This document shows positions 1 to 7,778 of a DNA stretch of 12,313 nucleotides, in pieces. This stretch comes from Gammaproteobacteria bacterium (GTDB lineage Bacteria; Pseudomonadota; Gammaproteobacteria; UBA9214): positions 1 to 12,313 of the forward strand of contig DAOVYA010000022.1 of the NCBI GenBank assembly GCA_030635865.1, in the 5' to 3' direction. The stretch's first letter is position 1. Every line of letters starts with the position of its first letter. The position numbers and the translations under genes were made by a program. Below the pieces are notes generated by a model, which did no database searches, was not told where the DNA came from, and saw only the letters and a list, made by a program, of their open reading frames with translations.

Positions 1-470
1 CAGCAGGAGGTAGACAGAACAACGGCCCAGGCCAGCCATGAGTCAGTACTGCTGGACGCGGCTTCAATGGGACCGATTAGTGCCCAACTCCCTATGGTTG
101 CCCCGACGAGAAAAGCGGCCACTGCAATTCTTGAATAGATGCGCAGCATGACTCTTTCCAGACAATGAATGGCTGTCCAGTTTGGCTCATCCCGGTCAGG
201 CTTTACCCTGTTTTTATCCCTTATATTCTGAAGGTCGGTAACCGATGCACCACCCATACAATAGGCAATGAGTCGCGCGAAGGTCGGCATAAACCCCATA
301 TCAATAAGCATCTGCAGCATCATTAGTGAGCTGAACAAATACCAGACCACAATATCGCCCTCCGGCAACTGCGTGAGGACAAGCGGTAACAACAAGGCAA
401 GCCCCAGCGCGCGAACCAGCAGGTTGCCCCAGGTCATAAAGACAGGCGAGTTCCAGAGTCTCTGTATCAT
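1..470 (-). CDS. Polysaccharide flippase-like membrane protein (5' part, runs off window)
   Basis: Reading the minus strand from an ATG at 470 gives 156 residues open to the left window edge, so only the N-terminal part is present. An in-frame TAG at 483-485 lies four codons upstream and makes this ATG the only usable start; no strong Shine-Dalgarno precedes it. The protein begins MIQRLWNSPVFMTWGNLLVR and has hydrophobic stretches at about residues 11-33 and 41-60. A polar loop (about 78-100) follows, then another membrane segment at about 110-130. This N-terminal pattern resembles Wzx/MATE-type polysaccharide flippases, which move lipid-linked glycans across the inner membrane. Two divergent glycosyltransferases next door fit that role. 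The assignment rests on pattern resemblance; another multi-pass protein such as a polymerase is possible. Confidence 0.6.
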   Translation of the reverse strand, partial: MIQRLWNSPVFMTWGNLLVRALGLALLLPLVLTQLPEGDIVVWYLFSSLMMLQMLIDMGFMPTFARLIAYCMGGASVTDLQNIRDKNRVKPDRDEPNWTAIHCLERVMLRIYSRIAVAAFLVGATIGSWALIGPIEAASSSTDSWLAWAVVLSTSC

Positions 471-658
471 GACATTTTCTTGCTACTTGACAGGTACATC
501 CGTCACAGAAAGGGCAAGCGTAACGGGGCAGCCAGCCGATTGCCAGAGACCCGTACACGGACCAGGCAGAAAATCCGGGACACCTGCAGTATCATTATCG
601 GCAGTTCCTGGTAAATCACCCGGCCCTTGTCATTCAGGATTTTGGATATTAGCAGAAG
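471..658. other. Divergent intergenic region between flippase-like gene and first glycosyltransferase
   Basis: These 188 nt separate two divergent genes and must carry their start signals. A TTGACA occurs at 487-492 on the plus strand, but no convincing -10 follows at normal spacing. I see no strong hairpin, repeat or small gene. Frames open here on either strand have compositions that look like antisense shadows. Confidence 0.4.
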
Positions 659-1654
659 ATGAATATTTTCAGCCCGATGGCCACCGGAAACGGCGCACAT
701 GTCATCCACCAGATGCTGCAAGCCGGCATTCCAGGCTACAAGGTCTGTTCGTTCAACCCGTGGTGGACTATTGTCCCTCCCGCACTGTCCCTGCTCTGCA
801 GGACCCCGCGCCATGGCATCGTCCACACCACCCCGGATCACGCAATCTTCAATGCCCGCAAGGATGTACCGCTGGTTATCACTTTTCATAACTACGTACT
901 GGACGCCTACATGGCGGACTACAGCAGCCCCGTGCAGCGTCTCCACTATGCTACCGACCTGAAATGGTTTACAGAAAGAGCCTGCCGGCGTGCTGATGTA
1001 ATCACCGCAGTCAGCAGGTTCACGGCCCAACTGGTCAATACTGAACTGTGTCTGCAGAAAAATATCCGTGTTATTTACAACGGCATCAATGAACAAGGGT
1101 TCTCACCCGCAAAAACCGGGCAGCGTTCAGGCAAAACCGTCAAGGTACTGTTTAGCGGGAACCTGTCCCGCAGAAAGGGTGCCAACCTGCTGCCCGGGAT
1201 ACTGAAACAACTGAATCCCGGAGTAGAATTGATATATACAACAGGCCTGCGCTGCAAGCACCGCCTGCCTGAACACCCTTCACTGTCCTGTGTGGGGCAG
1301 GTGCCGTACACTGACATGCCGGAATTGTACAGGCAGGCGGATCTGCTACTGTTTCCCACAGTCCGCGAAGGCTTCGGACTGGCCGCGGTCGAAGCCATGG
1401 CCTGCGGCCTGCCGGTAGTCGCTACCGACTGCTCTTCAATCCCGGAACTTGTGGTTGATGGCAAGGGCGGTTTTCTTTGCCCGGCGGGAGATACAAAACA
1501 ATTTGCAGCACGGATCAATGAACTGGCTGATTCAACCACCTTGCGCCGCCAAATGGGTGACTATAACCGCGCAAGGGTCGAGGAGAAATTTACCCTGCAG
1601 CGCATGGTCAATGAATATCGCGAATTATTCGAGGAGACCCTGGGTGATTGCTGA
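659..1654 (+). CDS. GT4-family glycosyltransferase
   Basis: This 331-residue protein is a retaining GT-B glycosyltransferase of the GT4 type, expected to move a sugar from an NDP-sugar to a growing glycan at the cytoplasmic face of the inner membrane. The N-terminal acceptor domain starts MNIFSPMATGNGAHVIHQML, a shortened first Rossmann strand with the glycine-containing loop. The C-terminal donor domain starts near residue 160 (VKVLFSGNLSRRKG). The family E-x7-E signature is E237 to E245 in REGFGLAAVEAMACGLPVVA. The ATG at 659 is fixed by an in-frame TAG at 650-652 just upstream, though the ribosome site (AGAAG) is weak. At 331 residues it is somewhat short for GT4. Donor and acceptor cannot be read from sequence. 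It lies 113 nt before a second GT4 gene and divergent from a flippase-like gene, so a surface glycan pathway is likely. Confidence 0.85.
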   Translation: MNIFSPMATGNGAHVIHQMLQAGIPGYKVCSFNPWWTIVPPALSLLCRTPRHGIVHTTPDHAIFNARKDVPLVITFHNYVLDAYMADYSSPVQRLHYATDLKWFTERACRRADVITAVSRFTAQLVNTELCLQKNIRVIYNGINEQGFSPAKTGQRSGKTVKVLFSGNLSRRKGANLLPGILKQLNPGVELIYTTGLRCKHRLPEHPSLSCVGQVPYTDMPELYRQADLLLFPTVREGFGLAAVEAMACGLPVVATDCSSIPELVVDGKGGFLCPAGDTKQFAARINELADSTTLRRQMGDYNRARVEEKFTLQRMVNEYRELFEETLGDC

Positions 1655-1767
1655 TGCTTCCCGGGAACCCCCGTTGTCCATTGCGGACCCATGGCAGCTG
1701 TTCATGGGCCCCGGTATCCATCACTGACCCGCGCAGGCATGCAACAGCAAAGCTCCTGTTATTTTCC

Positions 1768-2967
1768 ATGCATTCAATCCTAGTACTGACATCAACCTAC
1801 CCGCGCTGGAAAGGCGACACCGAGCCTTTGTTTGTGCACTACCTCTGCAAGCAGCTCAGCAGCGAATACCGGGTAATCGTCCTTGCCCCGCACTACCCCG
1901 GCGCTAAACATTTCGAGGACATGGACGGAATCCTGGTACACCGTTACCGGTATTTTTTCCCGATTGCCGAGCGGCTGGCCTACGACGGGGGGATTATTCA
2001 AAACCTTAAAAACAATCGCCTGAAACTGCTGCTGGTCCCGTTTTTCCTGCTCAGCCAGTTGATTCGCATCCCGGCCCTCTGCAGGAAATACAAAATCAGC
2101 CTGATCCATGCCCACTGGGTCATCCCGCAGGGTCTGCTGGCATTACTGGCAAGACCACTGATATCCGGGAAAATAAAGATCCTCAGCACATCCCATGGCG
2201 GCGATCTTTTCTCCCTGCAAGGCGGCGGATTACAGGCACTGAAAAGGTTTGTTTTTCGCCGTTCTGATCATGTCACGGTCGTCAGCACCGCCATGCTGGA
2301 CTACCTCAGGCAGATCGGCTGCAACACCGATAATGTATCGGTGCAATCCATGGGCGTTGATTTAACCGGGCACTTTGTGCCGGACGCCCGGCCAGCAACA
2401 CCGAACAACCTGGTCTACGTCGGAAGGCTGGTTGAGAAAAAAGGAGCTGCAACCCTGCTTGGAGCTATCCATCTCCTGAAGGCCGACTACCCGGACCTTC
2501 ACCTGACCATGGTCGGTGATGGCCCCGAGAAACCTGCCCTGGAAAAACTGGCGGCAGAATTCGGCGTAACCGCACACATTGACTTTGCCGGTTCGCAACC
2601 CAACGAAAACGTCCCGCAATACTACCAGTCTGCAGGAATTGCCATCGTCCCCTCCATCATTGCAGCAGATGGTGACCAGGAAGGACTCGGACTGGTCGCC
2701 GTTGAGGCGCTGGGCTGTGGTTGTGTAACGATTGTTTCCGACTTGCCGGCATTACGGGATGTTGTCAGCGATGGCGAGAACGGCTTGGTGTTTCACGCCA
2801 CCGACGCGGCTGACCTGGCAGAAAAGATCCGGCGCCTGCTTGAGGATGCATCGCTCTACAATCGGCTGGCCAGCGCCGCACGTCAATCGGTTGTTGACCG
2901 GTTTGACTGGAAACAGGTTGGCGCTCATTACCGGGCCATCATCAATCAAAATCTTACCCGGGACTAG
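1768..2967 (+). CDS. GT4-family glycosyltransferase
   Basis: A 399-residue GT-B glycosyltransferase of usual length for GT4. The N-terminal domain opens with MHSILVLTSTYPRWKGDTEP, where the S/T-x-YPP/R-x-x-G-D segment is typical of GT4 acceptor domains. LIHAHWVIPQGL (112-123) matches the family's DxxHxHW-like segment. The donor domain starts near 213 with NLVYVGRLVEKKG (K224/K225 likely contact the donor phosphates). The E-x7-E motif is E305 to E313 (QEGLGLVAVEALGCG). The frame is open back to 1648, but the preceding 40 codons are proline/arginine-rich and unlike the family, and MHSILVLTSTYP is the canonical first strand, so I start at 1768. No strong ribosome site is visible. It is probably cotranscribed with the glycosyltransferase 113 nt upstream; sugar specificity is unknown. 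Confidence 0.88.
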   Translation: MHSILVLTSTYPRWKGDTEPLFVHYLCKQLSSEYRVIVLAPHYPGAKHFEDMDGILVHRYRYFFPIAERLAYDGGIIQNLKNNRLKLLLVPFFLLSQLIRIPALCRKYKISLIHAHWVIPQGLLALLARPLISGKIKILSTSHGGDLFSLQGGGLQALKRFVFRRSDHVTVVSTAMLDYLRQIGCNTDNVSVQSMGVDLTGHFVPDARPATPNNLVYVGRLVEKKGAATLLGAIHLLKADYPDLHLTMVGDGPEKPALEKLAAEFGVTAHIDFAGSQPNENVPQYYQSAGIAIVPSIIAADGDQEGLGLVAVEALGCGCVTIVSDLPALRDVVSDGENGLVFHATDAADLAEKIRRLLEDASLYNRLASAARQSVVDRFDWKQVGAHYRAIINQNLTRD

Positions 2968-3276
2968 GGGCCGGTTTTGCCCGCATTTTGACGTCCTGGA
3001 CAGACCGGTTCCGCGCCTGGATGCAACTGGATTTTATTAAAGTTCTAGCGCTAAAAGTCGAAAACATGACAAGCAGGCAAACATTTCCGGTGATCCTGTC
3101 TGACGGGGACTAAATAATTGATTTCTTATGGAAAAATCAGTGATATCAGGTTGACAAAGCTGAAAAAAGTTGTAATTTTAGGCTCAGCCGAGCATGCAGA
3201 CAGCTTGCCTGGATTACGGGACAGCCGGACATGGATCACAGTAATTAACATTTGTTTCATTACAGTGCATTAAGCT
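2968..3276. other. Non-coding gap before pilB
   Basis: These 309 nt separate the second glycosyltransferase from pilB and contain no credible gene. The right half is AT-rich and holds a candidate sigma70 promoter (3151-3178). An imperfect dyad also lies close to the pilB start: CACAGTAAT at 3237-3245 and ATTACAGTG at 3259-3267, one mismatch, 13-nt spacer. The dyad could be an operator or a weak hairpin in the 5' leader. No clear rho-independent terminator follows the glycosyltransferase. Confidence 0.5.
3151..3178 (+). promoter_or_regulatory. Candidate sigma70-type promoter for pilB operon
   Basis: A perfect -35 hexamer TTGACA (3151-3156) is followed after 16 nt by TAATTT (3173-3178), a poor -10 match (3 of 6). 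The surroundings are AT-rich, with an A-run between the boxes. It would leave a leader of about 90 nt before the pilB ATG. The strong -35 and the position make it the best candidate in the gap, but the weak -10 keeps this tentative. Confidence 0.35.
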
Positions 3277-4995
3277 ATGGCCTCAACTAATCCTACAGTA
3301 CATCTCAGCGGCCTTGCACGCAGGCTGGTCATGGACGGACTCCTGGAAGAAATGGAGGCCACACAGGCCCATGAAGCGGCACTGAAAAAACGCACTCATT
3401 TCGTACGCTACCTGGTTGAGAACAAGATCCTGAAAGGCCGGGACATCGCCTGGTCCGGTTCACAGGAGTTCGGTGTACCCCTGCTCGACCTCACCACGGT
3501 AGATATGGAATCTGCGCCGATCAAGCTGGTGAGTGAAAAGCTTATCCAGCAGCATAACGCCCTGCCCCTGTTCAGGCGCGGCAATCGCCTGTTCATCGCA
3601 GTGTCGGACCCAACCAACCTGGGTGCGATCGATGAGTTCAAGTTTCATACCGGCATCAACACCGAGGCGGTACTGGTCGAGGAAGAACAGCTCCAGAAGA
3701 CGATTGAGTCGGCCCTTGACGCCATGGACACCACCATGTCCGAACTCATGGATGCCGACCTCGATAACCTGGACATCAGTTCCGGTGAGGATGAAAGCAA
3801 GGACGGAGATATCTCCGAATCCGATATTGATGACACACCGGTTGTGCGGTTCGTTAACAAGGTACTGCTGGATGCCATCAACAAGGGCGCATCTGATGTT
3901 CACCTGGAACCCTACGAAAAGGAATTCCGTGTCCGCTTCCGCAGTGATGGTGTGTTACACGAAATTACCTCGCCGCCACGTTCGCTGGCGATGCGAATTA
4001 TTGCGCGCCTCAAGGTCATGAGCCGCATGAATATCGCCGAGCGCCGGGTTCCGCAGGACGGTCGCATCAGGATGAACCTGTCCAAGAACCGGGCCATTGA
4101 TTTTCGTGTAAATACACTGCCGACCCTCTACGGAGAAAAAGTGGTCCTGCGTATCCTTGACGGCAGCGCGGCACAAATCGGCGTGGATGCACTGGGTTTT
4201 GAAGAGGAACAGAAAAAGCTTTTCATCGAAGCCATCAACAAACCGTATGGAATGGTTCTGGTCACCGGGCCGACCGGTAGTGGTAAAACAGTGTCCCTGT
4301 ATACCGGGCTCAATATGCTCAATACGATTGACCGGAATATTTCCACCTGCGAGGACCCGGTTGAAATCAATGTTCCCGGTATCAACCAGGTAAATGTAAA
4401 CAACAAGGCAGGACTTGACTTTTCAGTGGCCCTGCGCGCCTTTTTGCGCCAGGATCCGGACATCATCATGGTCGGTGAGATTCGCGACCTGGAAACTGCA
4501 GAGATTTCGGTAAAGGCTGCACAAACGGGCCACCTGGTGCTGTCCACCCTGCACACCAACGATGCGCCACAAACACTGACACGCCTGGCAAATATGGGAG
4601 TTCCTGCCTATACCATTGCTTCTGCGGTCCACCTGATCATGGCCCAGCGCCTTGCGCGCCGCCTGTGCAACAAATGCAAAAAAGAACAGGACATCCCCAG
4701 GGAAACCCTGCTCAAGGCAGGATTCACGGAAGACCAGTTGACAGATGATCTGAAAGTTTTCGGGGCCGTCGGTTGCGACAGTTGCACAGCTGGCTACAAG
4801 GGACGCGTTGGCATCTATCAGGTAATGCCCGTGTCAGAAATAATGGGAAAAATTATTATGGAAGGGGGTAATTCCATGCAGCTCGAAGAACAGTCAAAGG
4901 CTGAAGGTGTAGCAGACCTCAGGGAATCGGGCCTGAAAAAGGTCGCAGACGGAATTACCAGCCTGGAAGAAATAGATCGCGTCACCAAGGACTAA
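3277..4995 (+). CDS. pilB: Type IV pilus assembly ATPase PilB
   Basis: PilB is the hexameric cytoplasmic ATPase that drives type IV pilus extension by turning the platform protein PilC. The 572-residue product has the usual length and full architecture. An N-terminal T2SSE_N/MshEN-like domain (about 10-148) is followed by an acidic Asp/Glu/Ser linker (about 151-186). The N2 domain begins at DTPVVRFVNKVLLDAI (186-201) and contains ASDVHLEP. The RecA-like ATPase core follows. Walker A is GPTGSGKT (331-338), the Asp box is around CEDPVE (358-363), Walker B is DPDIIMVGEIRD (393-404, catalytic E401) and the His box is GHLVLSTLHTND (418-429). A four-cysteine zinc site is C464, C467, C500 and C503. 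This zinc site and the position directly before pilC favour PilB over the retraction ATPase PilT. The ATG at 3277 has a poor ribosome site. All catalytic motifs are intact. Confidence 0.97.
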   Translation: MASTNPTVHLSGLARRLVMDGLLEEMEATQAHEAALKKRTHFVRYLVENKILKGRDIAWSGSQEFGVPLLDLTTVDMESAPIKLVSEKLIQQHNALPLFRRGNRLFIAVSDPTNLGAIDEFKFHTGINTEAVLVEEEQLQKTIESALDAMDTTMSELMDADLDNLDISSGEDESKDGDISESDIDDTPVVRFVNKVLLDAINKGASDVHLEPYEKEFRVRFRSDGVLHEITSPPRSLAMRIIARLKVMSRMNIAERRVPQDGRIRMNLSKNRAIDFRVNTLPTLYGEKVVLRILDGSAAQIGVDALGFEEEQKKLFIEAINKPYGMVLVTGPTGSGKTVSLYTGLNMLNTIDRNISTCEDPVEINVPGINQVNVNNKAGLDFSVALRAFLRQDPDIIMVGEIRDLETAEISVKAAQTGHLVLSTLHTNDAPQTLTRLANMGVPAYTIASAVHLIMAQRLARRLCNKCKKEQDIPRETLLKAGFTEDQLTDDLKVFGAVGCDSCTAGYKGRVGIYQVMPVSEIMGKIIMEGGNSMQLEEQSKAEGVADLRESGLKKVADGITSLEEIDRVTKD

Positions 4996-4998
4996 AAC

Positions 4999-6222
4999 AT
5001 GGCAACTAAAGCAATCAAACAACCGGATATTTTTCTCTGGACCGGTACTGATAAACGCGGCATCAAGGTAAAGGGCCAGGCACGCGGATCAAGCCCTTCC
5101 CTGATCAAGGCCGACCTGCGCAAACAGGGTATCAAGCCCCTCAAGGTCAAAAAGAAAAGCAAGCTATTTGATTCCGCCGGCAAGACAAAAATCATCCCCA
5201 AGGATATTGCTGTTTTCTTCCGGCAGCTGGCAACCATGATGGCTGCCGGCGTCCCGCTTGTGCAGGCATTTGATATCATCGGGCGCGGACATGAAAACAA
5301 GGGGATGCGCGACCTGATCCTCAAGATCAAATATGAAGTCGAATCGGGAACCACCCTTGCTGAAACACTGGGAAAACACCCGCTGCACTTTGATGCCCTC
5401 GTTGTAAACCTTGTAGGCGCCGGTGAGCAGGCAGGTGTACTGGAATCGCTGCTCGACAAAATCGCGACATACAAGGAAAAGACCGAACTGCTGAAGGCCA
5501 AGATAAAAAAAGCCATGTTTTATCCCATGGCGGTCATGATTGTTGCTGTAATTGTTACGTCTATCCTGCTTATATTTGTTGTTCCACAGTTTGAGCAGCT
5601 GTTCACCAGCTTTGGTGCAGACCTGCCTGCCTTTACACGCGTTGTCGTTAACATGTCCGAGTTTCTGCAGGAGTACTGGTGGCTCGTTTTTGGTATTGTC
5701 ATCGGCAGCGTTGTCGGCTTGCTCCAGGCAAAAAAACGTTCGCGTGCATTCAACCGCGGACTGGACCGGATGATACTGAAACTACCGATCATCGGCCCGA
5801 TTATGGTCAAGGCCGCCCTCGCCCGTTACGCACGGACCCTGGCCACCATGTTTGCTGCCGGCGTGCCGCTGGTGGAAGCACTGGAATCGGTTGCCGGTGC
5901 GACAGGTAATGTTGTGTATTCCGATGCTGTACTCCAGATCCGTGACAGTGTGGCCACCGGCCAGCAACTGCAGTTCGCCATGAACCAGACCGGGCTGTTC
6001 CCGAATATGATCGAACAGATGGTTGCCATTGGCGAGGAATCGGGTGCGCTGGACAACATGCTGAACAAGGCAGCCGACTTCTACGAACAGGAAGTGGATG
6101 ATGCCGTCGATGCCCTGAGCAGCCTGCTGGAACCTATCATCATGTCAATCCTTGGCATCCTTATTGGTGGCCTGGTCGTGGCAATGTATTTACCGATCTT
6201 CAAGATGGGCGCCGCAATCTAG
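4999..6222 (+). CDS. pilC: Type IV pilus inner-membrane platform protein PilC
   Basis: PilC is the polytopic inner-membrane platform of the type IV pilus; PilB acts on it to insert pilin subunits. The 407-residue product has two T2SSF domains with matching repeats: FFRQLATMMAAGVPLVQAFD (73-92) and YARTLATMFAAGVPLVEALE (277-296). Predicted membrane segments are at about 174-196, 226-243 and 379-400, the normal three-helix layout, and the length fits the family. The ATG lies 3 nt after the pilB stop, and the AAGGA ribosome site sits inside the last pilB codons, so translation is probably coupled. The N-terminal 60 residues are Lys-rich and cytoplasmic. Confidence 0.97.
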   Translation: MATKAIKQPDIFLWTGTDKRGIKVKGQARGSSPSLIKADLRKQGIKPLKVKKKSKLFDSAGKTKIIPKDIAVFFRQLATMMAAGVPLVQAFDIIGRGHENKGMRDLILKIKYEVESGTTLAETLGKHPLHFDALVVNLVGAGEQAGVLESLLDKIATYKEKTELLKAKIKKAMFYPMAVMIVAVIVTSILLIFVVPQFEQLFTSFGADLPAFTRVVVNMSEFLQEYWWLVFGIVIGSVVGLLQAKKRSRAFNRGLDRMILKLPIIGPIMVKAALARYARTLATMFAAGVPLVEALESVAGATGNVVYSDAVLQIRDSVATGQQLQFAMNQTGLFPNMIEQMVAIGEESGALDNMLNKAADFYEQEVDDAVDALSSLLEPIIMSILGILIGGLVVAMYLPIFKMGAAI

Positions 6223-6249
6223 GGAAGCTCTGATTAATTAACGAAACTC

Positions 6250-6274
6250 CGTCACTTCGTTCCTCGCAATGACG
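6250..6274. repeat. Dispersed imperfect palindrome between pilC and pilD
   Basis: In the 66-nt gap between pilC and pilD lies a 25-nt imperfect palindrome. Its outer arms are CGTCA and TGACG, and its core reads TTCGTTCCTCGCAA on the plus strand. Read on the other strand it is the CGTCATTGCGAGGAACGAAG-type sequence that I recognise as a dispersed intergenic repeat in many bacterial genomes. It could fold into a hairpin in the pil transcript and alter the level of downstream pilD. Whether it is repeated elsewhere in this genome cannot be seen from the window. Confidence 0.65.
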
Positions 6275-6288
6275 TAAAAAAATAGCCC

Positions 6289-7152
6289 ATGGACGTATTG
6301 CAGCTGCTTGAATCCTCACAGCTCTTCATGATTATAACAAGCGGTGCTTTTGGGCTGGTTGTGGGCAGTTTCCTGAATGTGGTCATCCATCGCGTCCCGA
6401 TCATGCTGCACAGGAGCTGGACGCGCGATTGCCGGGAGCACCTGGAGCCGGGCTCACAGGATATACAGGCAACCGATACTTACAACCTGGTTACACCTGC
6501 TTCGCGCTGTCCGAGATGTGATCACCGCATCAGTGCATTCGAAAACATCCCGGTGCTGAGCTACCTGTTCCTGAAAGGACGCTGTTCCGGCTGCGGCACA
6601 GCAATTTCATTGCGTTACCCTGCTGTAGAGATTGTAACGGCCATCCTTTCGGTTATCACGGTGCTCCACTTTGGCTACAGCATACAATCACTGGCTGCAC
6701 TTGCTTTTACCTGGACAATGATCCCGTTGTTCCTCATCGACTTTGACACACAGCTACTGCCTGACACGATCACCCTGCCATTGCTCTGGGCAGGCCTGCT
6801 TGCCAGTCTTTTCAACCTGTTTGTGGACAGCCAGACCAGTATTATTGGCGCGGTTGCCGGTTATCTTTCACTCTGGTCCATATACCAGCTCTTCAAGCTG
6901 GCCACCGGCAAGGAAGGTATGGGTTTTGGTGACTTTAAATTACTTGCAGCAATTGGCGCATGGCTTGGGTGGCAGGCCCTGCCGGTGGTTATCCTGTTCT
7001 CATCTGTCGTTGGCGCTGTTATGGGAATCACGCTGATCCTGTTCAAGGGCCGTGATCATAGTCAGCCGATGCCGTTTGGCCCTTTCCTTGCGGCAGCCGG
7101 ATGGATTACCCTGCTCTGGGGAGACGACTTTATTAACTTCTACCTGGGATAA
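6289..7152 (+). CDS. pilD: Prepilin peptidase / N-methyltransferase PilD
   Basis: PilD is the inner-membrane aspartyl protease that removes the leader peptide from type IV prepilins and pseudopilins and N-methylates the new terminal residue. The 287-residue product has the full two-domain form. A first membrane helix contains GLVVGSFLNVVIHRVP (22-37). The cytoplasmic methyltransferase-associated domain carries two zinc CxxC pairs, C74/C77 and C99/C102. The peptidase domain follows, with aspartates in FLIDFDTQLLPD (148-159) and in GMGFGDFKL (210-218, D215). Several further hydrophobic helices run to the C-terminus. The ATG at 6289 has no strong ribosome site. It follows pilC by 66 nt, with a palindromic repeat between them. 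Length and motifs are normal. Confidence 0.96.
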   Translation: MDVLQLLESSQLFMIITSGAFGLVVGSFLNVVIHRVPIMLHRSWTRDCREHLEPGSQDIQATDTYNLVTPASRCPRCDHRISAFENIPVLSYLFLKGRCSGCGTAISLRYPAVEIVTAILSVITVLHFGYSIQSLAALAFTWTMIPLFLIDFDTQLLPDTITLPLLWAGLLASLFNLFVDSQTSIIGAVAGYLSLWSIYQLFKLATGKEGMGFGDFKLLAAIGAWLGWQALPVVILFSSVVGAVMGITLILFKGRDHSQPMPFGPFLAAAGWITLLWGDDFINFYLG

Positions 7153-7160
7153 CCCGCATA

Positions 7161-7778
7161 TTGACTGCCGCAAGGCACACACTGGTAATCGGACTGACCG
7201 GCGGGATTGGCAGTGGCAAGAGCACTGTCGCCAGTGGTTTTGGCAGGCTGGGTGTCCCGCTGATCGATGCCGACCTGATTGCCCGGGAACTGGTCGAACC
7301 AGGAAAGGCCGCACTTGAAGAAATCCGCGCCGTTTTTGGACCGGAGTGTTTGACGACGGAAGGCCGGCTTGACCGCACCTGGATCAGTGAGAAAATATTT
7401 GCCGATGAGAAATTACGGCGCCAGCTTGAAGCCATTCTCCACCCCAAAATTAGCAAGCGCATCAAAGCCTTAATAGCCGACGTCCAGGCTGCCTATTGTA
7501 TCGTGGTGATCCCGCTGCTCCTGGAAACCGGCCAGCAAAACCTGGTGGACCGCATCCTCGTCGTCGATACCCCCGAGAATGAACAAATTAAACGGGTTGC
7601 CGCAAGAGACAAGCTGTCACACAATGCAGTTATCAGGATCATGGACACACAGGCAACCCGTGAAGCCCGGCTGGCAGCCGCTGATGATATTATTGTTAAC
7701 GACAGCGATCTGGAAACGCTGACAAGTCATATACGATCACTGCATCACCGTTATCTGGAACTATCAAATGGCAACTAG
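7161..7778 (+). CDS. coaE: Dephospho-CoA kinase CoaE
   Basis: CoaE catalyses the last step of coenzyme A synthesis, ATP-dependent phosphorylation of the 3'-hydroxyl of dephospho-CoA, in the cytoplasm. The 205-residue protein has the P-loop GGIGSGKST (14-22), the substrate-side VPLIDADLIAREL (32-44), HPKI (94-97) and VVIPLLLE (115-122). The RDK segment (149-151) fits the lid region. The start is TTG at 7161, 8 nt after the pilD stop. No ATG or GTG lies between the pilD stop and the P-loop, and a start further in would damage the first strand, so TTG is well supported. The end overlaps zapD by 11 nt. The position after pilD is conserved in gammaproteobacteria. Confidence 0.96.
   Translation: MTAARHTLVIGLTGGIGSGKSTVASGFGRLGVPLIDADLIARELVEPGKAALEEIRAVFGPECLTTEGRLDRTWISEKIFADEKLRRQLEAILHPKISKRIKALIADVQAAYCIVVIPLLLETGQQNLVDRILVVDTPENEQIKRVAARDKLSHNAVIRIMDTQATREARLAAADDIIVNDSDLETLTSHIRSLHHRYLELSNGN

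Noticed and set aside
268..891. 207-codon plus-strand open frame over the flippase start and glycosyltransferase start
   Set aside because: It overlaps the real minus-strand membrane protein and the GT4 gene in other frames, and its product is Ser/Pro/Arg-rich with no family features.
503..1096. 197-codon minus-strand open frame
   Set aside because: It is antisense to the GT4 gene start and shows no recognisable domain; composition is typical of a shadow frame.
1648..1767. Extension of the second glycosyltransferase by 40 codons
   Set aside because: The added residues do not fit the GT4 N-terminus, and the canonical first strand starts exactly at the internal ATG.
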